The notes beneath the pieces were generated by a model. That model searched no databases. It saw only the letters and a list, made by a program, of their open reading frames with translations, and was not told the origin of the DNA. Made by a program: the position numbers and the translations under genes. 64,000 nucleotides of DNA from Bacteroidota bacterium (GTDB lineage: Bacteria > Bacteroidota > Bacteroidia > Bacteroidales > Paludibacteraceae): contig JAJYBB010000009.1 in assembly GCA_021779195.1 (NCBI GenBank), forward strand, positions 46,735-110,734, given 5' to 3'. Below are positions 28,114-36,586 of this stretch, one piece after another. Each line of letters opens with the position of its first letter. The stretch's first letter is position 1.

Positions 28114-29799
28114 ATGAAAAAAAGATTTTTTTTTAAGGTTGTAATTGTATTAATGTTTGCGCCTTTTGTATTACATGCTCAATATCCGCAAGTGCCCCGT
28201 GATCTTCAGATGAAAGCTAACCAGATGATTAGTGAAGAAACACGTATTGCTGATAGCGTTATGGAGAAAAACCAATATATCTTGAAAGAAGATAAAATGC
28301 ACGGCAAACCCTATATTCCTTGGGCAGCACGGCCGACTGATCTGCCTCAGGCAAAGATACCTGCTTTCCCCGGTGCAATGGGTGGAGGCGAGTTTTCTTT
28401 TGGAGGACGAGGTGGGAAAGTGATTACTGTTACCAGTCTTGCCGATCGCGGTCCCGGTACATTGCGCGAGGCATGTGAAATGACTGTTGGTCCACGCATT
28501 GTGGTGTTCAATGTTGCCGGTGTCATTCATTTAAAGTCTCCTATAATTGTTGAAGCTCCGTATCTTACGATTGCAGGGCAAACTGCTCCAGGTGATGGAG
28601 TCTGTGTTGCCGGTGAAACGTTTTGGGTAAATACGCATGATGTGGTTGTTCGGTATATGCGATTTCGTCGAGGCGAAACCAAGGTGGAACGACGCGATGA
28701 TGCCTTTGGAGGTAATCCTGTGGGCAATATCATGATCGACCATTGTTCATGTGAATGGGGATTAGACGAAAATATTTCCTTCTACCGTCACATGTTTGAT
28801 CCGGGTCCCGGGATTAAACAAGAAAAACTTCCAACCGTGAATGTTACAATTCAAAACACGATTTCCGCTCAGGCTCTGGATACCTATAATCATGCTTTCG
28901 GAAGTACATTAGGTGGCGAAAACTGTTCTTTTATGCGTAACCTATGGGCAAACAATGCTGGACGCAATCCCTCCATCGGTTGGAATGGGGTTTTCAATTT
29001 TGTAAATAATGTAATATATAATTGGCACAACCGTTCAGTGGATGGAGGTGATTACACTGCATTGTACAATATCATCAATAATTATTATAAACCTGGACCT
29101 CTTACTCCCAAGGATGAACCTGTTGGGCATCGGATTTTGAAACCCGAATCAGGAAGAAGCAAACTTGGTTATTTGGTTTTTGGTCGTGTTTATTGCAATG
29201 GTAATGTTGTAGAAGGAGATGAAGCTGTAACCAAAAATAATTGGAATGGTGGTGTGCAGGTAGAAAACATGGAAAATGCAGGTCAATATACCGATTCGAT
29301 GAAATGGAATGAACCATTTCCTATGCCTAAATTTCCAATTATGAGTGCAACAGAAGCTTATAAATATGTCTTGAAAAATGTTGGAGCAAATATTCCCACA
29401 CGTGATTTAATCGATCAACATATCCTTGATCAAGTTAGAACCGGTAAAGTGTTTTACAAGGAAGGATTAGATACGGTTAATTTCTATCAGTTTAAATATC
29501 GTCGCTTGGGTAAAGACTCGTACAAATATGGTATCATTACTGATATTCGTCAGGTTGGCGGTTATCCTGTATATAAAGGAACCCCCTATGTAGATACTGA
29601 CCACGACGGAATGCCTGATGCTTGGGAAAAAGCAAATGGTTTAAATCCGAATGACCCATCGGATGCGAATAAGGATTGTACGGGCGATGGATATACCAAT
29701 ATCGAAAAATATATTAACGGGATTAGTACAAAGAAAAAAGTTGATTGGACAGACCCTAAAAATAATTTCGATACGTTAGCTGAAAAGGGAAAACTCTGA
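28114..29799 (+). CDS. Secreted pectate lyase (PL1-like) without T9SS domain
   Basis: A 561-residue second pectate lyase, paralogous in outline to the one upstream. The signal peptide ends near LHAQ (residue 22). A roughly 60-residue N-terminal extension precedes FPGAMGGGEFSFGGRGGKV. Then come LTIAGQTAPGDGVCVAG near residues 150-166 and IMIDHCSCEWGLDENIS near 207-223, the active-site region with the conserved His-Cys and acidic residues. A DTDHDGMPDAWE calcium motif lies near residues 496-507. The C-terminus ends without a T9SS sorting domain, so this enzyme is probably periplasmic and acts on imported oligomers, unlike its surface-targeted neighbour. Confidence 0.88.
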   Translation: MKKRFFFKVVIVLMFAPFVLHAQYPQVPRDLQMKANQMISEETRIADSVMEKNQYILKEDKMHGKPYIPWAARPTDLPQAKIPAFPGAMGGGEFSFGGRGGKVITVTSLADRGPGTLREACEMTVGPRIVVFNVAGVIHLKSPIIVEAPYLTIAGQTAPGDGVCVAGETFWVNTHDVVVRYMRFRRGETKVERRDDAFGGNPVGNIMIDHCSCEWGLDENISFYRHMFDPGPGIKQEKLPTVNVTIQNTISAQALDTYNHAFGSTLGGENCSFMRNLWANNAGRNPSIGWNGVFNFVNNVIYNWHNRSVDGGDYTALYNIINNYYKPGPLTPKDEPVGHRILKPESGRSKLGYLVFGRVYCNGNVVEGDEAVTKNNWNGGVQVENMENAGQYTDSMKWNEPFPMPKFPIMSATEAYKYVLKNVGANIPTRDLIDQHILDQVRTGKVFYKEGLDTVNFYQFKYRRLGKDSYKYGIITDIRQVGGYPVYKGTPYVDTDHDGMPDAWEKANGLNPNDPSDANKDCTGDGYTNIEKYINGISTKKKVDWTDPKNNFDTLAEKGKL

Positions 29800-29839
29800 T
29801 AAGCTGCTATTTAAGCTAAAATTAATTTTATACTTTATA

Positions 29840-29868
29840 AACGCAGGTGCTGCCTGCGTTTGTTTTTA
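29840..29868 (+). terminator. Intrinsic terminator after the second pectate lyase
   Basis: An 8-bp GC-rich stem (29840-29847 with 29853-29860) around a 5-base loop, followed by a T-rich tract to 29867. It lies between the pectate lyase stop and the DUF3826 gene, whose ATG is at 29884. Confidence 0.75.
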
Positions 29869-29883
29869 AATAAGAGATTGAAA

Positions 29884-30567
29884 ATGAGAAGAAATATTTT
29901 AATTGTTGCCGGGTTGTTTTTAAGTTTAATAATTTTTAGTCAATCATTGACTAATGTTGCTTTAGACTCAATTCATCGTGATCCAAATTACGTGAAAACA
30001 ATCGTTACCCGATCTAAAAAAATTGTTGTAAAATTGAGCTTGAAAAATCAAATTGTTGAAAAAAATGTTATCAATATAGTTGCCAATCGATATTTTGAAT
30101 TGAACGATATTTATGCCTTACGTGACTCAACCATTAATTATATTAAGAAATCAAAGCTAACAAACGATCTGAAGAAACAGGCTCTACTTTTAGCTGAGGA
30201 TAAAAAGGAATCGGCACTTTATCGTAGTCATTTTGCATTTCCTGCTAATTTGTCGTTATATTTGTCCGATCATCAAATTGAAGAAATTAAAGATGGAATT
30301 ACTTTTGGCGTTGTAAAAGTAACTTATGATGCTACACTCGACATGATTCCCACACTAAAATCTGACGAAAAAGCACAGATTCTTGCGTGGCTGAAGGAAG
30401 CTCGTGAATTTGCACTGGATGCTGAAAGCGCAAACAAAAAACATGAAGCTTTCGGTAAATATAAAGGCAGAATAAATAACTATTTGGACAAAAAGGGATA
30501 CGACCTTAAAAAGGAACGTGATGCCTGGTATGTAAGAATTAAAGCGAAGGCTGAATTAAAGAAATAG
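29884..30567 (+). CDS. DUF3826 family secreted protein
   Basis: A 227-residue protein with a signal peptide (MRRNILIVAGLFLSLIIF, cleaved near FSQS). The mature part is helical and charged, with YVKTIVTRSKKIVVKL near residue 30 and NRYFELNDIYALRDS near residues 65-80. These match my recollection of DUF3826, a family that accompanies pectin and other polysaccharide loci in Bacteroidota. Function is unknown; a periplasmic or surface role in pectin breakdown is inferred only from context. I chose ATG 29884 over the in-frame TTG 29860 because the TTG falls inside the terminator stem. Confidence 0.75.
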   Translation: MRRNILIVAGLFLSLIIFSQSLTNVALDSIHRDPNYVKTIVTRSKKIVVKLSLKNQIVEKNVINIVANRYFELNDIYALRDSTINYIKKSKLTNDLKKQALLLAEDKKESALYRSHFAFPANLSLYLSDHQIEEIKDGITFGVVKVTYDATLDMIPTLKSDEKAQILAWLKEAREFALDAESANKKHEAFGKYKGRINNYLDKKGYDLKKERDAWYVRIKAKAELKK

Positions 30568-30616
30568 GTATGAATAGGGTGATTGAGTATTAAATTAATA
30601 TTTTTTTAATTTTGAA

Positions 30617-30624
30617 TATCTTTG
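30617..30624 (+). promoter_or_regulatory. Putative -7 promoter box for the homocysteine methyltransferase-like gene
   Basis: TATCTTTG matches TAnnTTTG and lies 94 bases upstream of the next start codon, after the end of the pectin locus. Confidence 0.5.
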
Positions 30625-30718
30625 TCGGTGTTTTTTATTAAATGAGTCGTTTTTGTTTTTAATATTTGACTGATGATTTAAATCCGAATTTTTATAATTT
30701 TTCAAAACTGATCGCAAC

Positions 30719-31609
30719 ATGAAATCAACGCTTAAAGAACTAATTGCTCAAGGCAAAACATTGGTATCTGATGGAGCCTGGGGAACTTTTTTGCATGAAA
30801 AAGGTCTTAAATCAGGTGAATGTCCTGAATACTGGAATATTGATCATCCTGAAGCAGTTTACGAAATTGCCAAAGGTTATATCGATGCCGGTGCCGACAC
30901 GATTGAAACGAATAGTTTTGGAGGAAATCGTTTTAAACTTTCTGCCTATGGCTTTGGTGATCAGGTCTTTGAAATCAATAGGAAAGCGGCTGAATTATCA
31001 CGGAAAGCTGCCGGAAATGATAAATATGTTCTTGGTTCAATCGGACCTACAGGCAAAATGCTGATTTTGGGAGATGTTACCGAAATGGAGCTTTACGACG
31101 CTTTTCGCGAACAAGCGATGGCTTTGTACCAAGGAGGTGCCGATGCCTTGGTAATTGAAACGATGACAGATTTAGATGAAGCAACCATTGCCGTACGTGC
31201 AGCTCGTGAAAATACTCCCTGCGAAGTGATTTGTACAATGACTTTCGATCATTTGCAATCCGGTGAATTTCGGACAATGATGGGCGTTTCGCCAACCGAT
31301 ATGGTTCATGCGCTTAAAGCTGCCGGAGCCGATATGATCGGTGCAAACTGTAGTAACGGAATTGAAGGAATGATTAATATAACTGAAGAAATTCGTTCGG
31401 TGGATAAAGAAATTCCAGTGCTTATTCATGCCAATGCCGGACTTCCCGTTTTGAAAGGTACATGTACCGTTTTCCCCGAGTCGCCGGAGATGATGGCTAC
31501 TTTCGCACCTCGACTTGCTGTTGCAGGTGCTAATATAATTGGCGGATGTTGTGGCACTACTCCCGAACATATTCACTTGTTGAGTGAAGTGCTTAAAAAG
31601 AAACCATAA
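30719..31609 (+). CDS. Homocysteine S-methyltransferase family protein (BHMT/MetH N-domain type)
   Basis: A 296-residue TIM-barrel methyltransferase of the zinc-dependent homocysteine-binding family. The N-terminal LVSDGAWGTFLHEKGL and TIETNSFGGNRFKL motifs are characteristic. Zinc ligands are the Cys of GANCSNG near residue 218 and the paired Cys of GGCCGTTPEH near residues 279-288. It is the size of the isolated homocysteine domain and lacks the folate, B12 and activation domains of full MetH. It may use betaine, S-methylmethionine or act with a partner corrinoid protein; the donor cannot be told from sequence. It is monocistronic. Confidence 0.85.
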   Translation: MKSTLKELIAQGKTLVSDGAWGTFLHEKGLKSGECPEYWNIDHPEAVYEIAKGYIDAGADTIETNSFGGNRFKLSAYGFGDQVFEINRKAAELSRKAAGNDKYVLGSIGPTGKMLILGDVTEMELYDAFREQAMALYQGGADALVIETMTDLDEATIAVRAARENTPCEVICTMTFDHLQSGEFRTMMGVSPTDMVHALKAAGADMIGANCSNGIEGMINITEEIRSVDKEIPVLIHANAGLPVLKGTCTVFPESPEMMATFAPRLAVAGANIIGGCCGTTPEHIHLLSEVLKKKP

Positions 31610-31631
31610 ATTTAAAGTATTAATTTTATGT

Positions 31632-31678
31632 ATATCACTTCTAATATATTGTAATCCACATATATAGAAAAGTGATAT
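31632..31678. repeat. Inverted repeat upstream of the acid-sugar operon (possible operator)
   Basis: Two perfect 9-base arms, ATATCACTT at 31632-31640 and AAGTGATAT at 31670-31678, are separated by 29 bases and lie about 95 bases upstream of the first gene of the operon. The long spacer makes it a poor terminator. Two half-sites on about the same DNA face could bind a dimeric or looped regulator. No regulator gene is adjacent. Confidence 0.35.
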
Positions 31679-31773
31679 GTTGTGATTGGTATTATCCTGT
31701 AACGCTTTTAGATGCCGATTTTTATACAGTATTATTATTTTTTGTGTATTTATTTTTGAGAAATCTATTTTTT

Positions 31774-32625
31774 ATGATTAAAAAATTTTCAGGTGTGGTG
31801 GTGCCTATGATTACCCCACTAAAAAAGGATTTAACAGTTGATACGAAAGCCGTTGAAAAAATTATTGCACTTTTTTCGACATACGATATTCATCCGCTTG
31901 TATTAGGCACAACTGGTGAGTCAAGCTCAATCAGCGAAAATGAAAGTCTCCTGTTGGTGAAATCGGCCGTAAAAATTAAATCTTTTAAACAGCTTATTTA
32001 TGCAGGGATCGTTGAAAATGAAGTTCAAAAAATCATCGATCGTGGAAACAGATACATTGAATTGGGCGTCGACTGTGTAGTTGCCACTCTTCCTTCCTAC
32101 TATGTACTGACGCCGTTTCAAATGTTTAAATTTTATAAAACGCTGGCTGATAATATAATGGGACCGATTATAATGTATAATATTAAAGCAACTACGCAAA
32201 TGTCGATTCCACTTGAGGTGATCACTGAGTTAAGTACACATCCGAATATTTGGGGATTGAAAGATTCTGAACGTGATGAACAACGAATGAATTCGTGCAT
32301 CGAAATTTTTAAAGATCGAAAAGATTTTTCGTATTTTTGTGGTTGGGGTGCTCAAAGTTGTAACAGTTTACGGCTTGGTGCCGATGGCATTGTGCCCAGC
32401 ACCGGTAATGTCGTCCCTGAATTGTACGGAAAAATTTGGAGTACTGCTTTAAAAGAAAATTGGAACGAATGTGAAAAATGGCAAACTGAAACCGATAAAG
32501 TAGCACTTAAATATCAAAAAGACTGTACATTAGGTGAATCACTGGCAAGGCTGAAAGCCCTTATGCATCAAAATGAAATCTGCGAAAAATTCATGATGCC
32601 TCCATTAACCGAGGCTGAAGTTTAA
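31774..32625 (+). CDS. Dihydrodipicolinate synthase/N-acetylneuraminate lyase-family aldolase
   Basis: A 283-residue class I aldolase or dehydratase of the DapA/NanA superfamily. GVVVPMITPL opens the barrel, GTTGESSS near residues 48-55 binds the keto-acid carboxylate, IMYNIK near residue 136 supplies the catalytic Tyr, and GLKDSERD near 164-171 the Schiff-base Lys. Because it heads an operon with a symporter, an Fe-alcohol dehydrogenase, a PdxA-like dehydrogenase and a DUF1537 kinase, it more likely cleaves or makes a 2-keto-3-deoxy acid than makes lysine. I start at ATG 31774; the frame is open further upstream but without family similarity. Confidence 0.85.
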   Translation: MIKKFSGVVVPMITPLKKDLTVDTKAVEKIIALFSTYDIHPLVLGTTGESSSISENESLLLVKSAVKIKSFKQLIYAGIVENEVQKIIDRGNRYIELGVDCVVATLPSYYVLTPFQMFKFYKTLADNIMGPIIMYNIKATTQMSIPLEVITELSTHPNIWGLKDSERDEQRMNSCIEIFKDRKDFSYFCGWGAQSCNSLRLGADGIVPSTGNVVPELYGKIWSTALKENWNECEKWQTETDKVALKYQKDCTLGESLARLKALMHQNEICEKFMMPPLTEAEV

Positions 32626-32736
32626 ACCTGAATTCAAATTTTTCTCCGAAGAGTTATTATGCTTTTTTTAATCGGGAATCGCATAATCAATTTCAATTTG
32701 CATTTAAAAAAAACGAGCACTCTATTTTTATCACAT

Positions 32737-34287
32737 ATGGCAGCATCTATTCATTGGATCGACACATCAATCGTTATTGTTTCCGTTTTATTTACTATTT
32801 CGACTGGATTGTATTTCTCCCGTCGACAAAAAAGTTCAGATCGTTATTTTGCAGGAAGTAAAACCATTCCTGCTTGGGCAATTGGTATTTCAATTTTTGC
32901 CACTTTACTGAGCAGTGTTACTTTTTTGGCTTATCCTTCAGCAGCTTATAAATCGAATTGGATATTACTGGTGCAAGGATTAATGGTGCCGATCGTGTTG
33001 GTTGGGATTATTGGATTTATTGTACCTCTTTTTAGAAAGGTGATTCGGCTTAGTACTTACGAATATTTTGAAAAGCGTTTTGGTATTTTTGCACGAATTT
33101 ATAGCTCGACAGCTTTTATGCTGACTCATTTTTCCAAAATGGGAACTGTGCTTTACTTGGTGAGCGTAGCCTTGAGTAGTTTTACTCATTTCCCGGTGCT
33201 TATCGTGATGTTTTCTTTGAGTTTTACTATTATCTCACTTACTTTATTGGGTGGAATGGAGGCAGTTATATGGATGGATGTTGTTCAGGGATTTTTATTG
33301 GTAGGGGGTGGGCTGCTGTGTCTTGGAATTTTGCTTTTCAAACCCGAAGGTGGTCCTATTCTAACTATTCAACATGCTTTTAATATGGGGAAAATTGATA
33401 TAGGCCCTTTTAATCTGAGCTTTTCTCAACTCACATTTTGGGTCATGGCGATTAACGGAGTTTTTTATGCCCTGCAAAAATACGGAACCGATCAAACAAT
33501 TGTGCAAAGATATATCGCTGCCAAATCTGATAATGATGCTAAAAAAGCTGCATATATCGGCGTTTTTTCGAGTGTTGCAGTTTGGACACTCTTTATGCTT
33601 ATCGGTTCGTTACTCTATGTTTTTTATCATTCGGGAGCTGCAACTTTACCTACAGGAATGTCTGCCGATCAAGTTTTTCCGTATTTTATCAGTACTCAAT
33701 TGCCTGTTGGAGTCGTTGGGTTGGTACTTTCAGCGTTGGTAGCTGCCGCTCTCGCCAGCCTTCAATCTGATTTAAATTGTCTTTCGGCAATCGGTGTGGA
33801 AGACTATTATCAGCGTTTTAAACCAAACTGTACGGATAAACAACGTCTTAATATTGGTCGTTTTTTGGTCTTTGTGGCTGGTATAATAATGATGACCGTT
33901 GGTTTTCTTTATATTAAATGGGAAGGCGAAGGAGTACTTGGAGTCGTGTTTGGTTTATATGCCATTTTTTCGGCGGGAATCGTAGGTATTTTATTGCTTG
34001 GACTTCTATCTCGACGCGCAAACAAACAAGGTCTTTCTATCGGAATTGCCGCTTGTGTGTTTTTTACCGCTTATGCAGTGCTCACTTCAACAAAAATTGG
34101 TAATCATCTAATTTTAGATATCGGAAAATTTAATTTTTCTCAGCACAAATATATGTTGGGTGTTTACAGTCATATTATTGTTTTTGTTGTTGGATATATG
34201 GCAAGTTTATTTTTTAAAACCCCAAAAGTTGCCGATGAACTTACAATTTACGGATATTTTCAAAAAAAAAATAACAACTCAAAATGA
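32737..34287 (+). CDS. Sodium/solute symporter (SSS family)
   Basis: A 517-residue inner-membrane transporter with about 13 hydrophobic segments. Family features are SSDRYFAGSKTIPAWAIGISIFATLLSSVTFL-like segments near residues 30-60 (only the core read here), the GGMEAVIWMDVVQ motif near residue 170, and a KYGTDQTIVQRYIAAKSDNDA stretch near residue 248, all usual in SSS proteins for sugars or organic acids. It should import the operon's substrate with sodium. ATG 32737 directly precedes the first membrane helix; an upstream in-frame ATG at 32659 is less likely. Its last codons overlap the next start by 4 bases (ATGA), implying translational coupling. Confidence 0.87.
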   Translation: MAASIHWIDTSIVIVSVLFTISTGLYFSRRQKSSDRYFAGSKTIPAWAIGISIFATLLSSVTFLAYPSAAYKSNWILLVQGLMVPIVLVGIIGFIVPLFRKVIRLSTYEYFEKRFGIFARIYSSTAFMLTHFSKMGTVLYLVSVALSSFTHFPVLIVMFSLSFTIISLTLLGGMEAVIWMDVVQGFLLVGGGLLCLGILLFKPEGGPILTIQHAFNMGKIDIGPFNLSFSQLTFWVMAINGVFYALQKYGTDQTIVQRYIAAKSDNDAKKAAYIGVFSSVAVWTLFMLIGSLLYVFYHSGAATLPTGMSADQVFPYFISTQLPVGVVGLVLSALVAAALASLQSDLNCLSAIGVEDYYQRFKPNCTDKQRLNIGRFLVFVAGIIMMTVGFLYIKWEGEGVLGVVFGLYAIFSAGIVGILLLGLLSRRANKQGLSIGIAACVFFTAYAVLTSTKIGNHLILDIGKFNFSQHKYMLGVYSHIIVFVVGYMASLFFKTPKVADELTIYGYFQKKNNNSK

Positions 34288-35432
34288 ATTCCATTACTTT
34301 ACTTCAACCCGCAAAAGTTATTTTCGGAGTAAATTCAATTCATAATATTCCTGATGATGAATTGATTGTTGACTCAGAAAGCATACTCGTTTTAATCGCT
34401 GCTCCTTTGATCAATTTGTTGAACGATCTTGTTGAACAATTAAAAATTAAAGGGAAAAATCTATTACTTGTTCCGTATAATTTCCCCGGCGAACCTTCAT
34501 TTAAACAATTCGATCAATTATTGCAAATTTCGGAAGATTTTAATCCTGATTGTGTGATTGGAATTGGTGGTGGCAGCGTACTCGATTCTGCTAAATTGCT
34601 TGCAGCCTTTACAGGCAATATACAGAACTATTCTGACGTGATTGGTGTCAATTTGCTTCGAAAGCGTATGAAAAAACTAATTTGTGTACCAACTACATCC
34701 GGAACCGGCAGTGAAGTTTCGCCGATTGCTATATTACTAAATGAAACCATTGACTCTAAAAGTGGAATCGTTAGCCCTGCATTATTGGCTGATGTGGCTT
34801 ATATCGATCCAATGCTGACTGTTGGTTTGCCCCCTAAAATTACTGCCGAAACCGGCATGGATGCCTTGTGTCATTGTATCGAAGCATATACCAATAAATT
34901 TTCACATCCCGTTGTCGATATATACGCACTAAAGGGAATCGAACTGATTTCAAAAAATCTTTTGCGGGCATTTGAAAATGGGAACGACTTGGAAGCACGC
35001 TCAGCAATGGCTTTAGGTTCAATGTATGGAGGGTTGGTACTCGGACCTGTAAATACGCATGCAGTGCATTGCCTTTCTTATGGTTTAGGTGGTAAATTTC
35101 ATATTTCACATGGATTGTCAAATGCCGTACTCTTACCAGCAGTTTTGCGTTATAATCTTGAAATTTTACCCGAAAAACATGCTGAAATAGCTATTGCCAT
35201 GGGCATTGAAGCTAAGACGACAGTTATAGAAACCGCTTTGGCTGGAATCGAATTTATCGAAAATTTATCCCGAAAATGCCATATCCCTTCGCGTCTTACT
35301 GAATTGGGAATTTCGGGTAACGATTTGCCCGAACTTGCACAGATAGCAATGAATACGACCCGATTATTGAAAAACTGTCCGAGACAGTTGAGTAAAGAAA
35401 ATGCCATCGCTATTTATAAAACATTAATGTAG
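34284..35432 (+). CDS. Iron-containing alcohol dehydrogenase
   Basis: A 382-residue group III (Fe-dependent) alcohol dehydrogenase. The NAD-binding GIGGGSVLDSAKLLA segment lies near residues 93-107 and PTTSGTGSEVSP near 136-147. Metal ligands are expected in the GMDALCHCIEAY region near residues 190-201 and in the THAVHCLSYGLGGKFHISHG region near 255-275, which carries several His. It probably reduces or oxidises a short aldehyde produced or used by the pathway. It overlaps the symporter gene by 4 bases and is followed by a 99-base gap before the PdxA-like gene. Confidence 0.88.
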   Translation: MNSITLLQPAKVIFGVNSIHNIPDDELIVDSESILVLIAAPLINLLNDLVEQLKIKGKNLLLVPYNFPGEPSFKQFDQLLQISEDFNPDCVIGIGGGSVLDSAKLLAAFTGNIQNYSDVIGVNLLRKRMKKLICVPTTSGTGSEVSPIAILLNETIDSKSGIVSPALLADVAYIDPMLTVGLPPKITAETGMDALCHCIEAYTNKFSHPVVDIYALKGIELISKNLLRAFENGNDLEARSAMALGSMYGGLVLGPVNTHAVHCLSYGLGGKFHISHGLSNAVLLPAVLRYNLEILPEKHAEIAIAMGIEAKTTVIETALAGIEFIENLSRKCHIPSRLTELGISGNDLPELAQIAMNTTRLLKNCPRQLSKENAIAIYKTLM

Positions 35433-35531
35433 AGAATCAAAATGGCGGTTTACTGTCGTCGATCGAAATCAAAATTATATTTTTAAAGCGTATCAGAGAG
35501 TATTATATAAATCTTAACAATTAAGTTGAAA

Positions 35532-36584
35532 ATGAAGCCAATCATAGGAATATCCATGGGCGATCCGGCTGGCATAGGACCTGAAATTTGTTTAAAGGCA
35601 TTGTCAAAAAAAAATATCTATCAGCGTTGCAATCCTCTTATTGTGGGAGATGCCGATGTGATGCAACAAACTGTTGTTCAGTTAAATTTAAAGTTAAAAA
35701 TTAACGCTGTATCCAATTTAAAAGATGCAAAATATAAAGTTGGAACTGTTGATGTTTTCGATCTGAAGAATGTGAACCTCTCTGAGTTAAAGTTAGGAAT
35801 AGTTTCGGCAATGTCTGGAAATGCTGCTTTCGAAGCTGTTCATAAGTTGATAGAATTGGCACTCACGAATGAAATTGATGCTACTGTAACCGCTCCAATT
35901 AATAAGGAATCGATCCATAATGCCGGATATAATTTTTCGGGTCATACCGAAATTTATGCACATTATACCCATACGAGCAAGTTTGCCATGTTGCTGGCAG
36001 ATAAAAATTTACGGGTTATTCATGTTACTACGCATGTTTCGTTGCGAAAGGCTTGCGATTTATGCAAAAAGGAACGAATACAGGAGGTAATTTCTTTGCT
36101 TAATGATGCTTGTATACAGTTTGGAATAGCTCATCCTCGAATCGCTGTTGCGGGATTGAATCCACATGCCGGTGAAAACGGACTTTTCGGAGATGAAGAA
36201 ATTAATGAAATCATTCCGGCAATTAATGAAGCTCGTGTAAATGGATTTAATGTAGATGGACCGGTTCCACCTGATACAATGTTCGTTAAAGCAATTCAAG
36301 GAAAATACGATGGCTGTGTGGCAATGTATCATGATCAGGGACACATCCCTTTTAAGCTTGAAGGGTTCAGCTGGGATAATGAAAAACAAACCATGAAAAG
36401 CGTTAAAGGAGTGAATATTACACTGGGACTGCCAATTATTCGCACTTCCGTTGATCATGGAACGGCTTTTGAAATTGCAGGACGGGGAATTGCTTCACCT
36501 GATGCCATGCTCGTGGCAATTGATTATGCAATATTAATGGCTCAAAATAAAATGAAAATTTCTTCAAACCCCGTTGGGAACTAA
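35532..36584 (+). CDS. pdxA: PdxA-family 4-phospho-hydroxyacid dehydrogenase (PdxA2-like)
   Basis: A 350-residue NAD-dependent metal dehydrogenase-decarboxylase. Family blocks are GISMGDPAGIGPEI near the N-terminus, FSGHTEIYA near residue 137, NPHAGENGLFGDEE near residues 212-225, and MYHDQGHIPFK near residues 267-277, which holds zinc-binding His. PdxA proper makes PLP precursors, but next to a DUF1537 kinase the usual meaning is PdxA2, which oxidises and decarboxylates 4-phospho-D-threonate or D-erythronate to DHAP. The pathway role is therefore inferred from the neighbour; the vitamin B6 role cannot be excluded. I use ATG 35532; TTG 35526 is 2 codons earlier. Confidence 0.88.
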   Translation: MKPIIGISMGDPAGIGPEICLKALSKKNIYQRCNPLIVGDADVMQQTVVQLNLKLKINAVSNLKDAKYKVGTVDVFDLKNVNLSELKLGIVSAMSGNAAFEAVHKLIELALTNEIDATVTAPINKESIHNAGYNFSGHTEIYAHYTHTSKFAMLLADKNLRVIHVTTHVSLRKACDLCKKERIQEVISLLNDACIQFGIAHPRIAVAGLNPHAGENGLFGDEEINEIIPAINEARVNGFNVDGPVPPDTMFVKAIQGKYDGCVAMYHDQGHIPFKLEGFSWDNEKQTMKSVKGVNITLGLPIIRTSVDHGTAFEIAGRGIASPDAMLVAIDYAILMAQNKMKISSNPVGN

Positions 36585-36586
36585 TT

